NCBI GenBank assembly: GCA_002350445.1
Contig: DEEV01000102.1
Span: 7,632-17,346 of the forward strand
Reading direction: 5' to 3'
DNA from: Treponema sp. UBA2869
GTDB taxonomy: Bacteria; Spirochaetota; Spirochaetia; Treponematales; Treponemataceae
DNA length: 9,715 nucleotides
Below the pieces are notes generated by a model. It was not told the origin of the DNA. It was given only the letters and a program-made list of their open reading frames with translations, and ran no database searches. The position numbers and the translations under genes are program-made. Positions 1 through 6,292 of this stretch are shown in pieces; within the stretch, counting starts at the first letter, position 1; each line of letters starts with the position of its first letter.

Positions 1-542
1 TCATCTTCAAAAGAAGGATAGTTAATTACCAGCTTCATAATAAAACGGTCAAGTTCTGCTTCCGGCAAATTATAAGTTCCTTCCTGTTCAACCGGGTTTT
101 GTGTTGCAAGTACAAAAAATGGCTGTGGAAGCTTAAAGGTTTCTTCGCCAATTGTAATCTGACGTTCTTCCATTGCTTCGAGCATTGCCGACTGAACTTT
201 AGCAGGCGCGCGGTTTACTTCATCTGCAAGAACTACATTTGCAAAAACAGGACCTTTGCGTACAGAAAAACTGCCCTTTGCCTGTTCGTAAACAACAGTT
301 CCAGTTACGTCGGCCGGAAGAAGATCTGGCGTAAACTGAATGCGCTTAAAATCTAAATCAAGAATTTCTGAAATTGTTTTGATTGCGAGTGTTTTTGCAA
401 GTCCTGGAACACCTTCCAGAATTACATGGCCGCCTGCAATAAGGGCCATAAGAATATCGTCAACAAGATGCTCCTGCCCGATAAGCCTTTTTGAGGTTTC
501 TGCACGGACAGATTCAATTATATTTTTAATTTTAGTTTCCAT
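1..542 (-). CDS. MoxR-family AAA+ ATPase, C-terminal part beyond window
   Basis: This is the N-terminal 180 residues of a MoxR-type AAA+ ATPase, a cytoplasmic chaperone-like ATPase that usually works with von Willebrand A-domain proteins in assembling or activating enzyme complexes. The protein begins METKIKNIIESVRAE. It shows the Walker A motif GVPGLAKT at about residues 44-51, the Walker B stretch VVLADEVNRAP at about 105-115, and the sensor 1 region LATQNPVEQEGTYNLPEAEL, all typical of MoxR. The reading frame stays open to base 3 and is cut by the window edge, so the lid domain is missing. The start at 542 fits the usual family N-terminus. No Shine-Dalgarno sequence precedes it, and a -10 element lies only 6 nt upstream, suggesting a leaderless message. 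The partner genes, often a DUF58 protein and VWA proteins, would lie to the left and are not visible. Confidence 0.93.
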   Translation of the reverse strand, partial: METKIKNIIESVRAETSKRLIGQEHLVDDILMALIAGGHVILEGVPGLAKTLAIKTISEILDLDFKRIQFTPDLLPADVTGTVVYEQAKGSFSVRKGPVFANVVLADEVNRAPAKVQSAMLEAMEERQITIGEETFKLPQPFFVLATQNPVEQEGTYNLPEAELDRFIMKLVINYPSFED

Positions 543-548
543 AATCAG

Positions 549-557
549 AGTATAGCA
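549..557 (-). promoter_or_regulatory. extended -10 promoter element of the moxR-like gene
   Basis: On the minus strand the sequence reads TGCTATACT, an extended -10 element (TGn followed by a TATAAT-like hexamer). The hexamer ends 6 nt before the ATG at 542, so transcription would be expected to begin at or next to the A of the start codon. The -35 region at the right distance (TTTATG) is weak, which is normal for extended -10 promoters. No purine-rich ribosome-binding site is present. Confidence 0.5.
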
Positions 558-609
558 CAAAATTTAAATTGCATAAATATACAAAAATCACTATAAATTT
601 GCATAATCA

Positions 610-638
610 TTGACATAATAAGGTCAAATATGAATAAT
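610..638 (+). promoter_or_regulatory. sigma-70 type promoter for the aminotransferase gene
   Basis: A perfect TTGACA -35 box at 610-615 is followed after 17 nt by AATAAT at 633-638, a reasonable -10 box. Transcription would start near 644-646, giving a leader of about 88 nt before the ATG at 733. The leader contains the hairpins described separately. The opposite strand of this 190-bp gap holds the moxR promoter, so the region is a divergent promoter region. Confidence 0.6.
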
Positions 639-656
639 ATTTGTTCGGACGAAAAA

Positions 657-710
657 TTTAAAATCAGACGGTACTGATTTTAAAACCTGTTTTCAGTACA
701 AAAAACTGAA
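657..710 (+). promoter_or_regulatory. structured leader or operator upstream of aminotransferase
   Basis: Four segments can pair. Segment A (657-667, TTTAAAATCAG) is perfectly complementary to B (674-684, CTGATTTTAAA) over 11 bp with a 6-nt loop. Segment C (692-697, TTCAGT) pairs with D (705-710, ACTGAA) over 6 bp with a 7-nt loop. A third pairing, GTACTGA at 671-677 with TCAGTAC at 693-699, is a perfect 7 bp and excludes both other hairpins. This resembles an attenuator or riboswitch-like 1:2, 3:4 versus 2:3 layout. Only a broken T run (GTTTTATTT) follows the second hairpin, so it would be a weak terminator. The ribosome-binding site at about 721-729 lies free downstream. The A:B palindrome could instead be a protein-binding operator just after the transcription start. 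It matches no known riboswitch that I recognise. Confidence 0.45.
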
Positions 711-732
711 GTTTTATTTAAGAGGAAAAGTT

Positions 733-2019
733 ATGAATCCATTAGCCGAAGCACTAAACGAAACTTTAAAAGGAAGCGTTGCCGGAGACCTTTTGTCCGA
801 CATGGGAAAACGCCTTTATTTTCCAAATGGAATTATTTCGCAGGGCGGAGAAGCCGCAAAAGACGCAACCCTGGCAAATGGAACAATAGGTATGGCGGTT
901 TCTGGCGGGAAGCCAATTGAGCTTGATTCTTACAAAAAAAATATGCCTAATTTTACATCAGGAGAAACCGTTGCTTATGCAAAGACAGCCGGCATTCCTG
1001 ATTTCAGAAAGCTTTGGAAAGAAAAAATCATAGAAAAAAATCCTCTTCTTAAAGGAAAATCATTTTCTCTGCCAGTTCTGGTTCCTGGTCTTACAGCTGC
1101 ACTTTCTTATGTTGCAGATCTTTTTATTGATGCTGAAAAACCTCTTCTTGCTCCTGATCCATGCTGGGACAACTACGAACTTATTGCGGCTGCAAGACGC
1201 GGTGCAGAATTCCATCAGTTCAAATGCTTTGAAAACGGCGACTTTAACCTTGCAGGTCTCGAAAAAGCAATGAAAGATGATGCAAAAAAATACGGCTCAG
1301 TTCGTGTTATACTTAATTTCCCTCAGAATCCTTCAGGCTACAGTCCTACAAAAGATGTTGCAAAGAGAATTGTAGAAATTGTAAAGGAAATTGCAGAGTC
1401 TGGAAAAAAAGTTCTCGTGCTTTCTGACGACGCATACTTTGGATTGAATTACGAAAATGATATTGAACCTCAGTCGCTTTTTGCTTATATGGCTGATCTT
1501 CATGAAAACGTACTTGCTATAAAGGCTGATGGTCCTACAAAAGAAGATTTTGCATGGGGTTTTAGAACCGGCTTTATTACATTTGCTTCAAAAAATCTTA
1601 CAGAAGAACAGTATACTGCCCTTACAACAAAAATTATGTCAGCTATCCGTTCATCAGTTTCCTGCGCTTCTACACCATCGCAGACTCTTGTAATGAAAGC
1701 TTTGAACGATCCTGCTCATAATGCACAGAAAAAAGAACTTCGCGATATGCTTAAGCGCCGTTACGATGCTGTAAGAAAATTCGTAAACAGCCACAAATCA
1801 TCAGTGCTTACACCGCTTCCATTCAATTCCGGTTACTTTATGTCATTCAATGTAAAAACTTCAAATGCCGAAGACATAAGAAAAAAACTTCTTAAAGAAG
1901 AAGGAATCGGTATTATTCAGATCGACAAAAACACACTCCGCGTTGCTTTTTCAAGCATTGACGAAGATAAGATTGAAACAGTTTATTCACGCATATATAA
2001 TGTAGCTGAGGCTATGTAA
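733..2019 (+). CDS. PLP-dependent aminotransferase, class I/II (aspartate aminotransferase-like)
   Basis: This is a complete 428-residue fold-type I pyridoxal-phosphate aminotransferase, expected in the cytoplasm and moving an amino group between an amino acid and a 2-oxo acid. Visible landmarks are NFPQNPSGY at 195-203 (the cofactor-contacting NPxG loop), SDDAYFG at 231-237 with D232 for the pyridine nitrogen and Y235, K270 in GPTKEDFAWGFRTG as the likely Schiff-base lysine with R278 just after it, and R403 in LRVAFSS as the likely carboxylate-binding arginine. The length is normal for the family. The start is supported by AGAGGAAAAG ending 2 nt before the ATG, with the purine core about 6-7 nt upstream. 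The gene is the first of a two-gene unit with the lipoprotein that begins 3 nt after its stop. Substrate choice cannot be read from the sequence; aspartate, aromatic or branched substrates are all possible. Confidence 0.88.
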   Translation: MNPLAEALNETLKGSVAGDLLSDMGKRLYFPNGIISQGGEAAKDATLANGTIGMAVSGGKPIELDSYKKNMPNFTSGETVAYAKTAGIPDFRKLWKEKIIEKNPLLKGKSFSLPVLVPGLTAALSYVADLFIDAEKPLLAPDPCWDNYELIAAARRGAEFHQFKCFENGDFNLAGLEKAMKDDAKKYGSVRVILNFPQNPSGYSPTKDVAKRIVEIVKEIAESGKKVLVLSDDAYFGLNYENDIEPQSLFAYMADLHENVLAIKADGPTKEDFAWGFRTGFITFASKNLTEEQYTALTTKIMSAIRSSVSCASTPSQTLVMKALNDPAHNAQKKELRDMLKRRYDAVRKFVNSHKSSVLTPLPFNSGYFMSFNVKTSNAEDIRKKLLKEEGIGIIQIDKNTLRVAFSSIDEDKIETVYSRIYNVAEAM

Positions 2020-2022
2020 TCC

Positions 2023-3321
2023 GTGAAAAAACGAAACTGCACGGTGGTCAAAATTATTACGGCCACCGTTTTTTTATGCTCTGGTATTCTCTTTTGTTCC
2101 TGCAAAAAAACGCCAGTCAGTAATTTTGATACAAAGAATAAAGTTGTAATCTGGACAGATAACAGTGAATTTGCCCAGTACATTGAACTTTTTAATAAAC
2201 TGCATCCAAAAAATAATGCAATTCTTGTTTACAAGGAAAATCCGATGCTTTCTTTGCCACCTGCAAAGGATGAGCTTACTCCGGACATTATTGTAGGTTC
2301 CTGGCTGCGTTCAAGCAATACAAAAAAATATTTTAAGCCGCTTGACTATCTTTTTGACCGAAAGCTTCTTTCATCCGAGTTTTTTTACAAGCAGCTTCTG
2401 GACGCTGGAAAAATAAGAACAAGGCAGTATCTTCTGCCGGTAAGCTTTAATTTACCTGCCGTAATTTTTGACAACACAAATAAAGATTACGTAACAGAAA
2501 ACTACACGCTTTCCCTGGAACAGCTGGAAAAAACCGGAGCAAAATATAATCAAAAGCGAGAAAACGGCACCTATACCCGAATAGGATTTTCTCCTCTTGC
2601 AAATAATGATTTTCTTTATTTTACGACCAAAATTTACGGGGCTGACTTCCGCGAAGAAAAATCACATATTACGTGGAACAGAAACGGTCTGAATTCAACT
2701 GTTGAAAATCTTAACAACTGGATTGTAAATACAAATTCTTCAGTTCAGGCGGAACAGGATTTTGCATTTAAATATCTGTTTATGCCTTCGTACAGACAAG
2801 TTACATCCGGAAGAACGCTTTTTGCATACATAACAAGTGAAACACTTTTTAAGACACAAAAAGATTTAAACCTGAACATTGATTACCGATGGATTGCCGG
2901 CAACAATAAAATCTACATAGAAGATTCATTTAAAACACTGGGAATTTACACCAAATCTCAGAATCAGGCGGGCGCAACAGAATTTATAAAATGGTTCTTT
3001 CAGGCAGAAAGCCAGCAGGAAATTCTTCTTAGGAAAGACAAGCTTAAACTGGAAACTGCACAGTTCGGAATTTCAGGCGGATTTTCTTCGCTCCGCGACA
3101 TAACAGAAAGAGTTCTTCCGCTTTACTATAACCAGCTGCTTACAAACCTTCCTCCTGCCCAAATGCTTTGCGTTCCGCAAAAATTACCGGCCAGATGGGA
3201 AAGTTATACAAACCTTGTTATTAAACCATACCTTGAACAGTCACTTTCAAGCGGAAAAGAAGAATCAACAGCTTCAATTCCTAATTTGGAAAAGGAATGG
3301 CGCAAAAAAGTTTTTGACTAA
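2023..3321 (+). CDS. extracellular solute-binding lipoprotein (ABC sugar-type family 1)
   Basis: The predicted product is 432 residues. Its N-terminus is basic (MKKRN), followed by a hydrophobic stretch to about residue 24 and the sequence ILFCSCKK. C27 is the likely lipidated cysteine in a relaxed spirochaetal lipobox. The mature part begins with a pattern typical of family 1 binding proteins: a strand VVIWT at 41-45, then an amphipathic helix and a second strand around 70, and PDIIVGSWLR further on. It is therefore probably a membrane-anchored ligand-binding protein for a sugar-type or related ABC importer, although no permease or ATPase gene is near. The start codon is GTG. The only ribosome-binding candidate is GAGG at 2008-2011, about 11 nt upstream inside the aminotransferase gene, so translational coupling is likely. 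A terminator-like hairpin overlaps codons 7-18. The ligand is unknown. Confidence 0.75.
   Translation: MKKRNCTVVKIITATVFLCSGILFCSCKKTPVSNFDTKNKVVIWTDNSEFAQYIELFNKLHPKNNAILVYKENPMLSLPPAKDELTPDIIVGSWLRSSNTKKYFKPLDYLFDRKLLSSEFFYKQLLDAGKIRTRQYLLPVSFNLPAVIFDNTNKDYVTENYTLSLEQLEKTGAKYNQKRENGTYTRIGFSPLANNDFLYFTTKIYGADFREEKSHITWNRNGLNSTVENLNNWIVNTNSSVQAEQDFAFKYLFMPSYRQVTSGRTLFAYITSETLFKTQKDLNLNIDYRWIAGNNKIYIEDSFKTLGIYTKSQNQAGATEFIKWFFQAESQQEILLRKDKLKLETAQFGISGGFSSLRDITERVLPLYYNQLLTNLPPAQMLCVPQKLPARWESYTNLVIKPYLEQSLSSGKEESTASIPNLEKEWRKKVFD
2041..2075 (+). terminator. rho-independent terminator-like hairpin inside signal-peptide codons
   Basis: ACGGTGGTC at 2041-2049 pairs with GGCCACCGT at 2061-2069 (nine pairs including one G-U), with an 11-nt loop and seven T residues at 2069-2075. 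This has the form of an intrinsic terminator and lies 21 nt after the aminotransferase stop codon. It sits within the coding sequence of the next gene, so it may end part of the transcripts after the aminotransferase. Ribosomes starting at the GTG would cover the stem and could relieve termination. Confidence 0.65.
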
Positions 3322-3326
3322 GCTTT

Positions 3327-3812
3327 TTATTCCAGAACAAGGTCGCAAACAGTTGCATCTACCGCACGAATTAAGTCGGCAGGTGCAATTTTTATTTGTA
3401 CGCCCCGCTGGCCGCCGCTTATACAAACCTTTTCGTTCTGCATAATCTGGGCATCTATAAACGTTCTGAATTTTCGTTTCATTCCAACAGGTGTGCATCC
3501 ACCGCGAATATAGCCGGTAAGAGCAAGCAGCTCATCAGGCTTTACAGGATTAATTTCCTTACAACCCGCAGACTGGCGCGCTTTTTTTAGGTTAATTTCG
3601 TTTACTGCACTCTGGCAAAAAACGCACAATTCCTTTGTTTCTGTACGCATAACAATAGTTTTAAATACCATTTCTGGTTTTACGCCAAGCTTTTCGGCCA
3701 TTCTAAGAGCCGCACCCTTTGCAAGTTCATGCTCTCCGTCATCTTCATATTCACTTACTTCATACGGAATCTTAAGTCCATCAAGAATTCTCATTGCATT
3801 AGTTTTTTTCAT
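3327..3812 (-). CDS. ybaK: Cys-tRNA(Pro)/Cys-tRNA(Cys) deacylase, YbaK/EbsC type
   Basis: This complete 161-residue protein belongs to the YbaK/ProX-like editing family, which hydrolyses cysteine from tRNA(Pro) mischarged by prolyl-tRNA synthetase in the cytoplasm. It matches the family in length. It contains VFKTIV at 49-54, where K51 corresponds to the essential lysine of the family, and the glycine-rich segment YIRGGCTPVGMKRKF in the middle, as well as ISGGQRGVQIKI near the C-terminus, a conserved strand-loop. The start is supported by a GGTGGTG stretch a few nt upstream. Its stop lies 5 nt from the stop of the convergent lipoprotein gene and no terminator separates them, so the two transcripts probably overlap. 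It lies downstream of rpmB on the same strand but past that gene's terminator, so it probably has its own promoter, which I could not identify with confidence. Confidence 0.92.
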   Translation of the reverse strand: MKKTNAMRILDGLKIPYEVSEYEDDGEHELAKGAALRMAEKLGVKPEMVFKTIVMRTETKELCVFCQSAVNEINLKKARQSAGCKEINPVKPDELLALTGYIRGGCTPVGMKRKFRTFIDAQIMQNEKVCISGGQRGVQIKIAPADLIRAVDATVCDLVLE

Positions 3813-3869
3813 AAATCACCACCAGAAAAATTAAAAAGTTTATTGCGCCTGTCCAGATAAAATTTGAGT

Positions 3870-3902
3870 AAAAAAAAACGCCGGCAAAAAAACCGACGTT
3901 TT
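3870..3902 (-). terminator. rho-independent terminator of rpmB
   Basis: Read on the minus strand, AAAACGTCGG (3902-3893) pairs with CCGGCGTTTT (3884-3875) over ten positions with one U-G pair. The run of T continues to 3870. The 8-nt loop is itself TTTTTTTG. On the plus strand the same site has a C-A mismatch, so it works better for the minus strand. It lies 21 nt after the L28 stop codon. Confidence 0.8.
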
Positions 3903-3922
3903 ATCATTCATTTACAGAAAAA

Positions 3923-4150
3923 TTAGTCCTGCTTTGCTTCTGCAGCCTTTGGAACTCTTACTTTCTTGTTTACAAAACCTGCGCTAAGACAGCGTGAACA
4001 GATTTTAATAGTTCTTACAGTTCCGTTTCCAAGGTCAGCCTTTACAGTATGAAGATTTGGTCTCCAAGTTCTGCGTGTATGGTTATAAGACTTGCTGACT
4101 TTATTTCCATGCATTACGCCTTTTCCGCAAATATCACACATTCTAGACAT
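3923..4150 (-). CDS. rpmB: 50S ribosomal protein L28, zinc-ribbon form
   Basis: This 75-residue protein is bacterial ribosomal protein L28 of the large subunit. The N-terminus MSRMCDICGKG, the segment NHTRRTWRPNLHTV and the later ICSRCLSAG are characteristic. Cysteines at 5, 8, 51 and 54 form two CxxC pairs, so this is the zinc-binding (C+) form. Such forms are, in some bacteria, paired with a zinc-free paralogue made under zinc starvation; none is seen here. The ribosome-binding site GGAAGGA lies about 8 nt upstream of the ATG. The gene has a good promoter (4207-4235) and its own terminator (3870-3902), so it is probably a one-gene transcript, possibly with read-through from the cyclase gene upstream. 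Confidence 0.96.
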   Translation of the reverse strand: MSRMCDICGKGVMHGNKVSKSYNHTRRTWRPNLHTVKADLGNGTVRTIKICSRCLSAGFVNKKVRVPKAAEAKQD

Positions 4151-4206
4151 TTTCTTTATCCTTCCTTATAAACAATTTTCCCAAACAAAATTACAATAGT
4201 TTAGAA

Positions 4207-4235
4207 AGAATATACAAAATCAATAAAAAAGTCAA
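4207..4235 (-). promoter_or_regulatory. sigma-70 type promoter of rpmB
   Basis: On the minus strand TTGACT (4235-4230) is followed after exactly 17 nt by TATTCT (4212-4207), a close match to the consensus -35 and -10 boxes. Transcription would begin near 4200, giving a leader of about 50 nt. The rest of the 123-bp gap between rpmB and the cyclase gene holds no clear terminator for the cyclase gene. Confidence 0.7.
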
Positions 4236-4273
4236 TCGTTGAAGCCCTGATTTTCTAAAATAGATTCTGTATA

Positions 4274-6292
4274 TCAATCATTGGTGCTGTTCTTTTTACC
4301 GGCAACTGTATCAAAAGCATTCTTAAGATTAATAAGAAGAGAACGCTTTTCATCTTTTGAAAGCTTTTTAACATCGATTGAATCATTATTTACAATAAGT
4401 TCTTCGTTTTCGGTAATTCTTACAAGTTCCTTCTTTGAAGTATTATTCTTTACCCTTATTGGCGTGTAGCCCTTTACAGGTTCTGGAATACCTTTCATAT
4501 TAAACGTTCCGGCAACCTTACACTCTATTTCGTCTTTAATAAGCATGTAAGTATCTTCACTAATCAAAATAGAATCTGGTTCGCAGGCTGCTTCGTAGCG
4601 GGCCGCAAGGTTTACGTTATTTCCAATGATAGTATAGTCCATTTTCATTTCTGAACCAAAGTTACCAATTGTACAATAACCGGTATTAATACCCATTCGA
4701 ACATGGAAAGGATTTGCAATTCCTTTATTCTTCCATTTATCACGGAACTCAATCATAGAAAGCTGCATTTCCATTGCCATCATAACAGCTCGCATTGCAT
4801 GATCTTTATCAGAAGTAAATTCAGGGTCACCAAAGAATACCATTACGGCATCACCTACATACTTATCAATGGTTCCTCTGTATTTTTCAGCAATCTGAGC
4901 CATTCGGTCAAGGTAAGAGTTTAGAAGGTTGGAAATATCTTCCGGCTCCATAGAATCTGTTGTAGCCGTAAAGTTTTTTACATCCGAGAAGAACACAGTA
5001 AGTTTCTTTCGATAATGAGTATCAATAGTTGCGTCACGGTCACCACCTGCAATAGAAGCATATAACTGAGGAGAAAGATAATGCTTCATTTTTTCATTAA
5101 GAGTGTTAATTTGTTCTGTACGTTCTGCAACAGTCTGTTCAAGCGAGCTGTTCATTTTTTCAATTGTAGAAATTTTGCTGCTCAATTCATTGCGAAGTTC
5201 ATTAAAGGCATCGCCAAGGCGTCCAATTTCATCATTTATTGTAAGCCTTACTTCTTCTTCAAGATTACCGGCCCTAAAGTTATTTACACCAGTCAAAAGC
5301 TGGCCAAGAGGATTCAAAATTGAATCAGAAACCTTAAGCACAACAATAGAAACTATAATTATTACAATTACTGCAAGCAGTAAATACATTAAAACCGCAG
5401 AAATAAAAATCTTAAGATATGGAAAAGCCGAAACATAAACATGAAGAATTCCGACAAGCTTATCCTTGTTATCCTTTAAAATACGGAATTCATTTAAGCC
5501 GGATTCGCTAAAACTTATTTCCTCAAGATTTTTATTAAGATGAGCAACCTCGTTATAGCGTTCCATAGATATTTCAAGATTTGTAGTTTTTATAACCGGC
5601 TCGCTGTCAACATATACTGCAATGTCAGCATCAATATCTTTAGACATTTTTGTAAAGAAGTCTGTGTTTTCTTCAAAAATAAAGCGAACCATAACAACAC
5701 CAATCACTTCTTCATTACGGCGCACAGGCACAGTTGCAATGTAGCAAGGGAAAGGATCCTGAATGCCATTATAAATACTAATTGTATCTACGCTGTTTGT
5801 TCCGGCCTGCCCTTCTCTAAGCAAAAGCTGTTCATCAGAAGAAAGCTCTTTGCGGTTTGTAAACACAGATGATTTTGTCTTTCCTACATCTGAGATAATT
5901 TTTCCGTCAGAATCAAAAATAGTTACATAATAATCGTTGTTCTTTTCAAGCATGTTATACAGATAGCTCGAAATGCGCGAAGAACTTTTCATATCAAGAC
6001 CAATCTGCAGCGCCTTGTCATTTGCCATATTTTTTGCAAATTCATAGGTTGCAGTTTTCTGATTTTCCATGAAAATTTCTGCAAGCTGAACCTTATTTCT
6101 AATAAGATCTACGGCAGACTCTCGCGTTGTAAGATAGAAATACACAACAGAAAAAACGCAGATTAAAAGAATAATTCCAGTTGAAAGCAGAAGAAAAACC
6201 CTTCTTAACCTGCTTTTAATAGAATTTCTTTTTTCAACAACATCATCTTGTACAACCTCTGGTAATGTTTCCTGAATAACTGTATCACTCAT
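4274..6292 (-). CDS. membrane adenylate cyclase (class III) with sensor and HAMP domains
   Basis: The 672-residue product should make cAMP from ATP in response to an outside signal. In order it has a cytoplasmic tail (1-31), a membrane segment (about 32-54), an extracytoplasmic sensor of about 235 residues that looks CACHE-like (YYVTIFDSDGKIISD at 121-135, YIATVPV at 184-190), a second membrane segment (about 294-320), a HAMP domain (about 320-370), a coiled-coil linker (370-402) and the catalytic domain (about 428-615). Catalytic residues are visible: metal-binding D437 in FFSDVKNFT and D481 in KYVGDAVM, purine-selecting K477 and T554 in MDYTIIG, and transition-state N561 and R565 in NNVNLAAR. 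The K/T pair is that of class IIIb adenylate, not guanylate, cyclases. A charged tail of about 57 residues follows. Its ATG overlaps the end of the LysRS-like gene by 8 nt, and GAGGAG lies about 7-8 nt upstream of the start. Confidence 0.92.
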   Translation of the reverse strand: MSDTVIQETLPEVVQDDVVEKRNSIKSRLRRVFLLLSTGIILLICVFSVVYFYLTTRESAVDLIRNKVQLAEIFMENQKTATYEFAKNMANDKALQIGLDMKSSSRISSYLYNMLEKNNDYYVTIFDSDGKIISDVGKTKSSVFTNRKELSSDEQLLLREGQAGTNSVDTISIYNGIQDPFPCYIATVPVRRNEEVIGVVMVRFIFEENTDFFTKMSKDIDADIAVYVDSEPVIKTTNLEISMERYNEVAHLNKNLEEISFSESGLNEFRILKDNKDKLVGILHVYVSAFPYLKIFISAVLMYLLLAVIVIIIVSIVVLKVSDSILNPLGQLLTGVNNFRAGNLEEEVRLTINDEIGRLGDAFNELRNELSSKISTIEKMNSSLEQTVAERTEQINTLNEKMKHYLSPQLYASIAGGDRDATIDTHYRKKLTVFFSDVKNFTATTDSMEPEDISNLLNSYLDRMAQIAEKYRGTIDKYVGDAVMVFFGDPEFTSDKDHAMRAVMMAMEMQLSMIEFRDKWKNKGIANPFHVRMGINTGYCTIGNFGSEMKMDYTIIGNNVNLAARYEAACEPDSILISEDTYMLIKDEIECKVAGTFNMKGIPEPVKGYTPIRVKNNTSKKELVRITENEELIVNNDSIDVKKLSKDEKRSLLINLKNAFDTVAGKKNSTND

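Noticed and set aside
3304..3328. AAAAAG and CTTTTT inverted repeat between the convergent genes as a bidirectional terminator.
   Set aside because: The stem is six nearly all A-T pairs with a 12-nt loop, too weak for intrinsic termination.
3833..3855. Promoter for ybaK with TGGACA as -35 on the minus strand.
   Set aside because: Only poor -10 candidates such as TAATTT occur at 16-17 nt, within a T-rich tract, so the call cannot be supported.
4151..4273. Terminator for the cyclase gene.
   Set aside because: Only short A/T-rich pairings such as ATTTT with AAAAT are present; the T run near 4224-4230 belongs to the rpmB promoter spacer and has no stem before it.
5103..5438. Plus-strand open frame of 111 codons.
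   Set aside because: It is antisense to the HAMP and linker part of the cyclase gene and its serine- and isoleucine-rich translation reflects the opposite strand.
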